DNA from: Actinostola sp. cb2023
Lineage: Eukaryota; Cnidaria; Anthozoa; Actiniaria; Actinostolidae
Assembly (NCBI GenBank): GCA_033675265.1
Contig: JAUJYZ010000021.1
Location: forward strand, 124,001-188,000
Reading direction: 5' to 3'
Length of the DNA stretch: 64,000 nucleotides
Position numbers and translations under genes: made by a program. Under the pieces are notes generated by a model. The model saw only the letters and a program-made list of their open reading frames with translations, searched no databases and had not been told where the DNA came from. Each line of letters begins with the position of its first letter. The first letter of the stretch is position 1. Of this stretch, positions 35,301 to 45,600 are shown one piece after another.

Positions 35301-38172
35301 AATCACCGGATAAGTCTAAAATTGATGCAGTTATCCTTTGGATAGGACTTATCCGGTGGATATCGCGCTATTTACCTTTCGTGTCAACGGGTCTGAAGGC
35401 CTCACCACGCGTACACATGTAGTAACCGGCTTAACGGCCAAGTACCCCCTAGCTCCTTTCCCCTTCCGGGCTCTGGTACATAAGGCTCTATACCTTGAGT
35501 ACATAAGACTCTGTACCTTGAGTACATAAGGCTCTATACCTTGAGTACATAAGGCTCTATACCTTGAGTACATAAGACTCTGTACCTTGAGTACATAAGG
35601 CTCTATACCTTGAGTACATAAGGCTCTATACCTTGAGTACATTGTACCTTGAGTACATAAGGCTCTATACCTTGAGTACATAAGGCTCTATACCTTGAGT
35701 ACATAAGGCTCTATACCTTGAGTACATAAGGCTCTATACCTTGAGTACATAAGGCTCTATACCTTGAGTACATAAGGCTCTATACCTTGAGTACATAAGA
35801 CTCTCTGAGTACATTGAGTACATAAGGCTCTATACCTTGAGTACATAAGGCTCTATACCTTGAGTACATAAGGCTCTATACCTTGAGTACATAAGGCTCT
35901 ATACCTTGAGTACATAAGACTCTATACCTTGAGTACATAAGGCTCTATACCTACATATACCTTGAGTACATAAGACTCTATACCTTGAGTACATAAGGCT
36001 CTATACCTTGAGTACATAAGACTCTATACCTTGAGTACATAAGGCTCTATACCTTGAGTACATAAGGCTCTATACCTTGAGTACATAAGACTCTATACCT
36101 TGAGTACATAAGACTCTGTACCTTGAGTACATAAGGCTCTATACCTTGAGTACATAAGGCTCTATACCTTGAGTACATAAGGCTCTATACCTTGAGTACA
36201 TAAGGCTCTATACCTTGAGTACATAAGGCTCTATACCTTGAGTACATAACATCTAAGACCTCTACATAGGCCTTGAGTACATAAGGCTCTATACCTTGAG
36301 AGCTCTACTTGATACATAAGGCTCTATACCTTGAGTACATAAGACTCTATACCTTGAGTACATAAGGCTCTATACCTTGAGTACATAAGGCTCTATACCT
36401 TGAGTACATAAGGCTCTATACCTTGAGTACATAAGGCTCTATACCTTGAGTACATAAGGCTCTCTATACCTTGAGTACATAAGGCTCTATACCTTGAGTA
36501 CATAAGGCTCTATACCTTGAGTACATAAGGCTCTATACCTTGAGTACATAAGGCTCTATACCCTGAGTACATTGAGTACTTGAGTAATAAGGCTCTATAC
36601 CTTGAGTACATAAGGCTCTATACCTTGAGTACATAAGGCTCTATACCTTGAGTACATAAGGCTCTATACCTTGAGTACATAAGGCTCTACCTGAGTACAT
36701 ACCTGAGTACTTGAGTACATAAGGCTCTATACCTTGAGTACATAAGGCTCTATACCTTGAGTACATAAGACTCTATACCTTGAGTACATAAGGCTCTATA
36801 CCTTGAGTACATAAGGCTCTATACCTTGAGTACATAAGGCTCTATACCTTGAGTACATAAGGCTCTATACCTTGAGTACATAAGGCTCTATACCTTGAGT
36901 ACATAAGGCTCTATACCTTGAGTACATAAGGCTCTATACCTTGAGTACATAAGGCTCTATACCTTGAGTACATAACATACCTTGAGTACATAAGGCTCTA
37001 TACCTTGAGTACATAAGGCTCTATACCTTGAGTACATAAGGCTCTATACCTTGAGTACATAAGGCTCTATACCTTGAGTACATAAGGCTCTATACCTTGA
37101 GTACATAAGGCTCTATACCTTGAGTACATAAGGCTCTATACCTTGAGTACATAAGGCTCTATACCTTGAGTACATAAGGCTCTATACCTTGAGTACATAA
37201 GGCTCTATACCTTGAGTACATAAGGCTCTATACCTTGAGTACATAAGACTCTATCTACATACCTTGAGTACATAAGGCTCTATACCTTGAGTACATAAGA
37301 CTCTATACCTTGAGTACATAAGGCTCTATACCTTGAGTACATAAGGCTCTATACCTTGAGTACATAAGGCTCTATACCTTGAGTACATAAGGCTCTATAC
37401 CTCTATACCTATTGAGTACATAAGGCTCTATTGAGTACATTGGCTCTATACTTGAGTACAAGGCTCTATACCTTGAGTACACACTCTATACCTTGAGTAC
37501 ATAAGGCTCTGTACCTTGAGTACATAAGGCTCTATACCTTGAGTACATAAGGCTCTATGCCTTGAGTACATAAGGCTCTATACCTTGAGTACATAAGACT
37601 CTATACCTTGAGTACATAAGGCTCTATACCTTGAGTACATAAGGCTCTATACCTTGAGTACATAAGACTCTATACCTTGAGTACATAAGACTCTATACCT
37701 TGAGTACATAAGGCTCTATGCCTTGAGTACATAAGACTCTGTACCTTACTCAGTACTGAGAGGTTTATATTGCTATATAGAATTAACAGCGGTTTAAGCC
37801 GTTGCCATGGCCAGTTAGGGTACACCGGCGGGAGAAGTAAGATGGTCCCATTGTATAATACACGTAATATAAGGCAGCAACTAGTGGCAGGGAACCTAAG
37901 TCTTACCTTACGGTACCATTCTCTAACACGATTCCAGACCACGTTGTGTCATCGTTAACAAAAACTGCCAACATTCCAGATTGCTTTGACGTCTTAAAGA
38001 AACCTTTTGCTTCGAAGACTTTGTTGGAATACCCTGTCACCCGGTATTGTATATACTCTTGGCCAAAGAACGATACTTGGCAAATGATGGACACCCTTTG
38101 ATCGGCACACCGTGAAAACGAACATACACCGAAGAACACCACCAAAATAAAAGTTCCTTTGTTGCATTCCAT
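22167..38172 (-). CDS. Neurexin-like transmembrane protein with polyQ tail, two exons
   Basis: Coding exons 37907-38172 (266 nt, from ATG) and 22167-25335 join as GTA AG|G TCC to a 1144-aa type I membrane protein. Signal peptide 1-22 (GTFILVVFFGVCSFSRC), LamG1 about 25-180 (interrupted by the intron at residue 89), LamG2 about 204-375 ending in FTGCIRNVNIN and a GNC, short Asn/Ser/Thr stalk, TM about 429-452 (VTAVFVVVLFALIMVYVAVV), then a cytoplasmic tail of about 690 aa. The tail has a Gln tract at about 870-945 with a few Arg and His. LamG ectodomains of neurexins and Caspr proteins bind partners at cell contacts; adhesion is the likely role. No PDZ-type C terminus (ends KSETMS). Domain and splice calls are firm; the exact orthologue is not. 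Confidence 0.88.
22770..22983 (-). repeat. CAG/CAA tract encoding polyglutamine
   Basis: About 70 consecutive codons of CAG and CAA with occasional CGA/CGG or CAC/CAT, in the cytoplasmic tail of the LamG gene. A stretch near 22923-22968 is almost pure CAG; the rest mixes CAA, which usually stabilises such tracts. Shadow frames on both strands give Ala, Val and Leu runs and are not genes. Confidence 0.97.
25336..26355. other. Intron of the LamG-polyQ gene, 3' part
   Basis: Starts from the acceptor (TTGTTTAG on the minus strand). I see no repeat or exon in this stretch. Confidence 0.4.
26356..27199. repeat. Two-phase minisatellite (about 85 bp, then 55 bp)
   Basis: Six units of about 85-87 bp (GTTGTAATGTTAGTACAGTC, TATATCAT..., GCGCGTCAAACGTAGC, TTTCTTCAAGGA) followed by about six 55-bp units in which the centre is replaced by ACTATAGCGTCTAAACGCGT. 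The shared halves show the short unit is a deletion form of the long one. Confidence 0.92.
27200..29443. other. Intron sequence, no gene seen
   Basis: Contains a small tandem block near 27686-27735 (GTGCGTGAC...CTGTGTG, about 2.5 copies). Short open frames show no family resemblance. Confidence 0.4.
29444..29450 (+). promoter_or_regulatory. TATA-like box of the Rab-like gene
   Basis: TTTATAA lies 67 bp upstream of the start codon at 29517, the right distance for a transcript start near 29475. It supports the view that the nested gene has its own promoter. Confidence 0.5.
29517..30191 (+). CDS. Rab-like small GTPase, intronless, no prenylation Cys
   Basis: 224 aa from an ATG in good context (CACCATGA). 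P-loop GDPGVGKTS (19-27), switch I STVGVDIGT (43-51), switch II DTAGEEKFRGL (67-77), then YYRNADAVVLVFDIT as in Rab proteins, NKTD (125-128) and ETSAK (154-158). Two departures: the Rab WDTAGQE motif is TDTAGEE, so the catalytic Gln is Glu (E71); and the C terminus (SSSAVLIAQH) has no Cys for geranylgeranylation. It is therefore unlikely to be a standard membrane-bound Rab with normal hydrolysis. It sits inside the 12.6-kb intron of the LamG-polyQ gene on the opposite strand. The lack of introns suggests a retrocopy, but the TATA-like box and intact frame point to a live gene. Confidence 0.88.
   Translation: MKESVDHDCKYSFKVLVAGDPGVGKTSLIKRFTKGYFCESNSSTVGVDIGTRMLDIHGDRVKLHCTDTAGEEKFRGLTQSYYRNADAVVLVFDITNRGTFASIPQWLVNVQRYAGRNVLKVLVGNKTDLKGASRKVTTRSAANLAEFEELLYLETSAKWDDNVETLITELAEQLRENVKNKTRLEVDSNCANTGASGLFKLGFHKIRDSLLQKDSSSAVLIAQH
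30192..34029. other. Intron sequence with a LINE-type tail and a small MITE
   Basis: At 32270-32357 a GCGCAATTGAAAATTC hairpin and GCGCTATATAAGT are followed by (ATT)n, as in 3' tails of LINE-like retroelements. At 33420-33547 GGTGGCCGTT repeats and a right end reading (inverted) TACAGTCTAACCTCTA look like a pogo-type MITE. No exon recognised elsewhere. Confidence 0.5.
34030..34953. repeat. 39-bp minisatellite, about 24 units
   Basis: Unit about GAGAGTATACCACAGGGAGC, CCAATCAACAGCATGAAGT, with many deletions and duplicated multi-unit blocks (34261-34360 recurs at 34441-34540). The core CACAGGGAGCCCAA equals the terminus of the palindromic element at 13705. Confidence 0.93.
35272..35391. mobile_element. 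Small hairpin element
   Basis: Arms CCCCGGTCGAACGAAAG, TAAATAGCGC and ACCGGATAAGTC are mirrored at 35345-35391. Ends lie just before the long minisatellite. No coding capacity. Confidence 0.55.
35463..37745. repeat. 23-bp minisatellite, about 100 copies
   Basis: Unit ATAAGGCTCTATACCTTGAG plus TAC, with a common GACTC variant and scattered truncated units. It covers 2.3 kb and ends about 160 bp from the donor of the signal-peptide exon of the LamG-polyQ gene. Confidence 0.97.
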
Positions 38173-38599
38173 GCCGTTTGTTTTTATGGTTTAAGGTACT
38201 TAACGATTCCTTGAATGACCGAGCGATTCACGTTCAAACAAACTGCATTCCATTTGAGACACCGCTGGAACAATTGTACAACATGAGCAAGAAAATGTAA
38301 GGCTGTTTGTTCACATGACTTCAACATCTGTTCCAGAGTTCTTTTCAGTGCAAGCAGAGTGATATGGCAAAGGCTATCCGTGCCGGTCAGTAACACGGCG
38401 TCGTAACCGGCGGCTTTTGTGCGTCCTTACAAAACCGATTTGTTTCTAATTTTAAACAACGTTTGCCATACTTTACATGACCTAAGACGTAGATGAGCGG
38501 AGGAAGAAAAGTCTTATCAGAACCACCCGAGACAGCTAAGACAAGCCGTGTGTTCTTCCAGTGTTCAATGCAAAACTGTAATATTGTATCGTTATTAAG

Positions 38600-39118
38600 C
38601 AACACCTTTAATTGAAATATCTAATGGAAAATTTAAACTTTAGATTGAAAATCACCACTCTCATGAAGTCTTGACACTTAAGGAGTTTTTTATTGGTTCT
38701 TGCGACTGAACTGCGCTTGGCCGGAGGACAACATTGTGGTCGAGATATTACACAAACAGTAAATAATGCATACACTAACGCACTTTATTGGATACGTCGC
38801 TTGGATTCGCAGACTGTGCGGATATTCCTAGCGTGAAACTGATGAAACTTTTTACTAGCTTCTCTTCACTGTCTTTTGTGACAAGAGACTTTTCGTCGAA
38901 CGTGAATACGAATAATAACAATGGACTCAATGAAATCAAGGACAACTGAGCATCAATAATTAATCCATAGTAAGATATAATTTTTATACATATTTTTGTA
39001 CATTTAATTTTATATTTTATAGATATTAGTTTCACATATTTTATTATTAGTAATATTGTTAAGCGCTATTGGTTTTTTAGAAGAAATAACGCTATAAAAA
39101 TAAAGATTATTATTATTA
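38600..39118. repeat. LINE-type 3' tail with (ATT)n
   Basis: AAGCGCTATTGGTTTTTTAG, then AACGCTATAAAAATAAAG and a run of ATT (39105-39125), the same layout as at 32270-32357. Upstream sequence has no recognisable reverse transcriptase. Confidence 0.4.
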
Positions 39119-39254
39119 TTATTATCGGGCTGCGCCCTCGAGTGAATACATCATATAACCCCTCGCTTAACATCTCCTGTACTATCAGCATGAATATTTC
39201 AAATCATCTTCAGATTGGCATCTCTACAGTACGTCACTATCTTGTACGTCACTG

Positions 39255-39954
39255 TGACGTCATATCTCATGACGTCATAGGGCGTACGTTGTCCACCGCA
39301 ATCTGTTCTATATTGTATCTGTGGGTTATTATATGCAGGGGATGTATTTCAGTTTCCTTGGAAAAGTTTAATAAATGATTTTCAACATTTACAGTTCAAC
39401 TAAATATGTGTTTTTTTTTAAATAGTAAAGTCGGCCCATTTTGAAATTTATGTTTTTCTACCTTAAAGGTCACGTGACTACTAAAAGTCGATAATAATCA
39501 GCCCAAAATGTTAATGAGCCTAATTGTCATCTTAGACTAAAAGTTCAGCTTTCCACGAGAAAATACGAATGAGATATTCAAGTTAATGTGATTTGTCCCT
39601 CTCCTCTATAGAGTAACTTTGATGCGGCATGACCAGGGGACAAACTGCCGTCAATTGTGTACAATTGCTCAACTCTTCGTTGTTGTAGAGTGAGACCCTG
39701 ATTTGTTTTGTCTACAAAGTCACATCGTCCTTCCATCCATCCAATTAGAGGCTCATATCGCGTGCATTCAGCACCCTTAAAACGTTTCGTGTTTCATTGT
39801 GACATTCTGATACACGCTCAGCTTGAGAATGAATGTCTTTGCCTTGAAAACCGTGAGTAAATCAAACATCCTGACGCGCAAAATCAAACTTTAAAGAGAT
39901 GCAAACATTCCAAACACACAACGTACGTCAGTCTTGACGTCATTAGTGACGTCA
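39255..39954. promoter_or_regulatory. Cluster of four perfect TGACGTCA sites
   Basis: TGACGTCA occurs at 39255-39262, 39270-39277, 39935-39942 and 39947-39954, with partial TACGTCA sites near them. This 8-mer is the cAMP response element bound by CREB/ATF-type bZIP factors. The cluster lies 1.1-1.8 kb upstream of the start codon of the LamG-polyQ gene. Regulation is inferred only. Confidence 0.4.
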
Positions 39955-40256
39955 CTAAAAGATATGTCAGTTTCACTGTCAGCACGAAAACGATCAAACG
40001 ATGTTTCCATCGTTTGGAAATCGTTTTCGAAAAACTTCGTTTTTGTACCGTTTTTCGTGGTATTTGGTTTCAAACCAACACGTCTTCGTGAACATGTCAG
40101 ATAAGGTGTGCATGTTCAGGTCTTCGCATTAAGATAATCTATAATTCAGGTACAGTATATATAGAATAATCACTGACAATACTACTACAAATATAGTACT
40201 GTCTGGTAAATATAGAACTACTCTTGACTGATAAATACAACAACATATACTAGATA

Positions 40257-40717
40257 TACACCTATTTCAAAAAACCTTGATACTGAATTCTGAATAGTGC
40301 ATTCCAAGACCAAAGGGCATTGTGGGCCTCGTTATTTTGAAATAAAAAGTAAATATACAGCGATTTGTTCGCCATATGGAGCTAGTATATTGTTTCTGAT
40401 GGAATACACAAAAAATCAAATCAAATATTATTATTTACACCTGTTTTCAAAAACGTTGTCCTTTTACAAAATACAAAATAGTAAATAGTAAAAAGGAATT
40501 AATTAGAGAAACAATGAGCCAGAGTTTTGCATGATTGAATTTCTTTTGTTTCTCTAATTAATTCCTTTCTACTATTTACTATTTTGTATTTTGTAAATGG
40601 ACAACGTTTTTGAAAACAGGTGTATATTACTTTAGACAATATTACAAGAGTTCCAAAATGCATTTCGGTCTTGGAATACACTATCATTCAGTATCAACGT
40701 TTTTTGAAATAGCTGTA
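40257..40717. mobile_element. Palindromic TA-flanked MITE
   Basis: Ends TACACCTATTTCAAAAAACC and complement (TTTTTTGAAATAGCTGTA). A second, inner palindrome (about 40440-40620, GTTTTCAAAAACGTTGTCC) makes most of the element one long stem. No coding capacity. Confidence 0.75.
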
Positions 40718-41039
40718 TACTAATAAAAAAGGATTGTCATTTAAATAGCACACATTTCTAAGTAACATAATCATGTCGCACATGAGGCCAACGATCCTGA
40801 ATCCGATAACGACGCCGATTCCTCTGACGAGTTGACAGACTCAGAAGAAAACTCTGAAGTCACGTGATCCCTTGACGACGATATCGACACGTGTATCAAT
40901 TCTCGAGACCCTTCCTGGTCTAAAATGATTCTCATCATTGGAAAACCAGGAACGAGAAAGTTTCAAGTAATCATATCATGCATATAAATCACGCCGTAGA
41001 ACAACAAACACAAAAGTACGCTTTACAGAGTTCAGTACA

Positions 41040-41316
41040 GACTGCTCCGTCAATAGTGATGCAGTTTACAATCATGAGTGTTTGTTAGTACCATAAGACT
41101 ACACTGCTAGAGAGATACAGACTCGATAGTGATGCAGTTTACAATCATGAGTGTTTGTTAGTACCATAAGACTACACTGCTAGAGAGATACAGACTCAAT
41201 AGTGATGCAGTTTACAATCATGAGTGTTTGTTAGTACCATAAGACTACACTGCTAGAGAGATACAGACTGCTCAATAGTGATGCAGTTTACAATCATGAG
41301 TGTTTGTTAGTACCAT
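41040..41316. repeat. 73-bp tandem repeat, about four copies
   Basis: Unit ATAGTGATGCAGTTTACAAT, CATGAGTGTTTGTTAGTACC, then ATAAGACTACACTGCTAGAG, AGATACAGACTC. Copies are nearly identical. In the spacer between the two LamG genes. Confidence 0.92.
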
Positions 41317-42669
41317 ACGATGAAGGGAGACAATCATCTACAGAGAAAGGAGACAAAGGGCTTCAGTAAGGACCTCGAACCCCAGCACACAAGCTCTTAC
41401 TGATATACTAACTGAACCAAAGGATGCGGGTTGGTGAATCCTTACAATAAAGCTAATTTACTATGGATACATATATTAACTAGAATATGAATATTCAAAC
41501 ATAAATATTACAGACAAATAAAAGACGTTTTATCGTTCACCTTCTAAATATAAATTCAAGTTTGAAGTGAACTCCATAGTCAGTTAGTGACTCGATTTCG
41601 CATGCGAAGCTAAATAGATCAGTTCACTGTGTGGCTAAACACAAAGTTGTACGACTTGTACGCGATTGTAACGAGGTGACGCGCGCTTTCTTTGATAGTA
41701 AACTTGGCACTCGTGATGTTAATTATTAACAGAGAATTGTTGCGTCAAACAAACCACAAAACTAATAGAAACATTCTTTATTAAGTTATTAATTTATTAA
41801 TTTAATCTAAATAGTTTTATAACAAATTTACAATTCCATAATAAAGTTTCTATGTCATTGAGGAATTCCTGGCCCTCAGGGCTCTGCTATAAGTACGTCC
41901 TCATTGCCAGCTGTTACTTAGCAACGAGGTAAAGCATGTTAGGATGACCGTCTGGTCTGATGACGTACTCTGGTACCCAATCAATAAGCCATCAATAGTT
42001 GTATGTGCGCATGTGCAAATGGAGCGCGCCAAGCAGAAATTATATGACACATGGAATTATTCGCGCATGTGTAAACAGAACACACAGCAGTAGAAGCAGC
42101 GTACGCATTGCGGGCTGAGCGCCAATGATTATCGTAAAATCAGCGAAATTCGACAGAAATTCTGTTGATAGTCAAATCACTCTATGAACCAACATTTCTT
42201 GTTGCTACAGAAACCAATACACCAAATATATTTATCATTTGTTATTTGGATTTAAATATCATGTTTGGGAGGAGTAAAGTGGCCATTATTTAAACCCCTA
42301 GCATTTCTACGATACATCTGACAGTTGTATCTCTCGCCTTTACACACTGTCCGAGCGATTGCAAAACGGCGATTGCCTCAATGTCAAAAACCATTCTCGA
42401 AATGCTGACACCAATCGGATTGTCGTTGTCTTTCCAATAAAAATGACCACCCTCCCCTCCCACTAACATTTGAATTGTAAGACCCTCATGGTTATAGCGA
42501 TAGGAATTGTTTATGAACATTAACCGCAGTTTAACAAAATTTACAGCTTGCTAAGATTGCATGCATTAGTCGTATATCCATACTTTACTATATCCTTTAC
42601 TATCCTTTACTATCCTTACTATCCTCTACTATCATTTACTATCATTTACTGTACATACTATAGTTTGCT
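41317..42669. other. Spacer and probable 3' UTR of the Caspr-like gene
   Basis: Short TATCCTTTACTATCC repeats at 42590-42650. No other feature seen. Confidence 0.4.
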
Positions 42670-45600
42670 TTACTTCGACGTCTCACTATCTGAGCTTCTA
42701 AAGTCACTGTCATCGTGACCAGCGTTAGTTTCCATGGTTTCACTATCCGATTGCGCCAACAAATCGTCTCTTACGTCACCATCTACGTCATAGTGGACGT
42801 TGATTGGTTCGTTTCTGTGTATCACACCGTTTATCGTGTTCAGATTTGTTGATGAAGTTTTACTAAGCAAAGGCTCGCTTTCCTTAGCACAGTTTTGTGA
42901 ATGTGTAGAGTTTTCGTCCGTGTTGATGCAATCTGGCGGTTCGTACATGTTGACGTAATGGTCGTTGTTCGGGATATGATCGTCTTTATCAATCGATATT
43001 ACTTCGACAGTACAATGATTGAACGAAGGACTATTAGAATAATGATTTACTTGATTTAAGGTCTCTGCGTCTAAAACACTGAGGTCCATGTTCTCATAAT
43101 CAGAGTTTTCATCCCAACTGCTAGTCGCTGATGAACGAGAGCTCTGCGCATGCGTACTGTCAGAATGAGTCTCTTGGCTCGAACTACAAGCTCCTTCAAT
43201 ATCCTGGTACGAAGGTGGTCGACAGAACTGCATACTACCAATCGTCGAAGTACGATTGAAATTCTCGTCCTCTTGCATAAATATGACGTCATCTCTGATT
43301 TCCTTGGTGATGGGATTATTATTGATATTTACCTCAGAGGCTGATATTACCTCGTATAAAGCTTCTTTTAACTTTTCTACTTCAACTTCAATCATGTGCT
43401 GCGGTGACTTCATCAGCACCATTTCCAGACATTCAATGTCTTCATACTCAGGACTGTCACACTTGTTCTTATTGTAGTCTTCCTTGTCATCGACGTCTGA
43501 GTTGGACGGCGTACTTCCACCGCTGAGATGAAGACGATCTGTGTCATCCATTGAATTCGACTCTAGAATGTGTAAGACTTGTGTTGATTCATGGTCTCGC
43601 CGCGATGCGTTACTAAGGACTCCATTTATACCCCGTGGGGGGTAGGGACTGGCCTCGTACTCGACTATCTCGTTATCCACATTAGTAAATAAAGAGCTAG
43701 GTGGACCAAGTTCTACACTGTCAACATGGCTGACGTCTCGATAAGCCGGACCTTCGATGCATTTACACGGTAAAAAGAGATTTTGTTTTATCATTAAAAC
43801 GATGATGGCGATGATGAATACTGCGAGGATGACGCTAAGAATGATGAGGATTAATTCTTGATTGTCGTTTTGTCTGATAGTGATGTACTTGCCTTGGGAT
43901 TCGATGATGATGATGTGGCGTGGGTTGTCGAATGGAGGTCCGTAGGTGCTGGGTTGCTTTGTTTCTTCCTTGTCCTCTTTTCCTGCATGAGAAGTGTTTG
44001 CTGTCTTTGTTGTTGATGGTGTTGTCGTTAGAACACTAGCCTTGTTTGTACTTTCTTTCTTGTTCAGCGTAGACGACGATGTCATTTCCTTGGTAGGAGT
44101 CGTCGTTCTTGTTGTTGTTGTTGCTGCTTTTGTTGGTGACGCTTTTTTCCCGAAACATTCCAAATCACCAAGAGTGAAGTTCGAGCTTTTGCTGACACCA
44201 CGTACACTAAACTTGATGTTCGTTACAGGTAGAGCACTGGGATCGATAATGTACCCTTCATCTCGTCTCCAAACACCGTCCCATACATCACAGTTACACA
44301 CCAGGTCATCCCGCACACACGTGCCTGTAAGTCCGCAAGCACATTTTTTACTTCCGGGAGTCGCGCCCGCCCAATAGTCCATGGTTCTCCCGTCACGTGA
44401 TATCCATCGTGCACCGCGGCCCCTTTCCAATTCAAAATCACGCGGTGAATCAAAAAGAACAGAATTCAAACAATTGTATCTCAGGTGTTGTCTGCAGTGT
44501 GTGCTTTCTGCAATGAGAGCGCGAATGCTGGCTAAATCGACGGCGTATCGTACTGGGTGGAAGTAGAAGCCTCCTTTACGTGTTGATGGACGAATGGCTC
44601 GTACTTGTTTACCAGTGTTGGTGTGAGTAATGATAGCAACAGGTTCCTTGACGTTGCGCATCTTACAGAATATCGGAAAAGGTTTGATGTTATTAGGGCT
44701 GATCATATAATAACCATCACGACTCCATCCTATTGTCTTCCAATCCTGGCAATTCTCCTTGCCAGAGTACGCGGGTATCTGACACTTATTGCCTCTAAAG
44801 TTAGTATGCGAACAGTCACATTTGCTTTCGTTGAGTCTCTGTGAACAGCGTCCAGCGTTAAGGCATGGGTTAGGTAGGCAGCGGTCGTTCGGTGAGCAGT
44901 TGTTGAACAAAATTCGAGAACTTTTTTCATGATTGACATTTATTTCACGCCCTTGAGCCATGATGTCGTACAGGCAGCCAACGAAGCCCACAGGATCAGA
45001 TCTTGCTCCTCCAATAATGATATGAAGATTATTAGTAAATCTATGTATTGGACGTATGCGATGTTGCTGCTCCTCTCCATCCACCTCTAATCGCGCCGCA
45101 CTTCCACTGACGAACACCGACACTGAATGCCATATCCCATCGTTGAGCGAGTTTCCCGCGTGTAGCGTGTACAGCGTGTGTGGATGAGGGAAATCCACTT
45201 CGAGTTTTAAGCGATTCTCGATCAGCCACAGCACGATTTTGGCACCCCGAAGACTCTTGACCTTGTGCGTGACGAGTAGTCCTTCAGTTTCGTACGTTCG
45301 AAACTTAAAGCTAAACGAGAGCGAGTCTGTATATGGTGACGTAGATACGATGACGTGTGACTGTGGATGCTTAAATGTTATTGGGTTATAAGTAGATCTG
45401 GGACATCCAAAGCTGATGTTGCCATGAATGGTGATGTTGCCGTCGTGAAGCTTCACAAGTCGCGAAAAGTTTTCTCTGTTTAAAATCACTTCATCCAAAC
45501 AGCCTTCGAAGTTGGCAAAAGGTATGTGTCTATGATATAAAGTTTGCGCTCTTTTTGCAGCAGCTTCGTCAAGTCCAGCAATGTAGATATCGTCGTCCAG

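Noticed and set aside
38184..38605. Minus-strand frames of about 70 codons upstream of the LamG-polyQ signal exon
   Set aside because: No domain, and the downstream ATG with signal peptide is a complete start; these are probably 5' UTR or promoter sequence.
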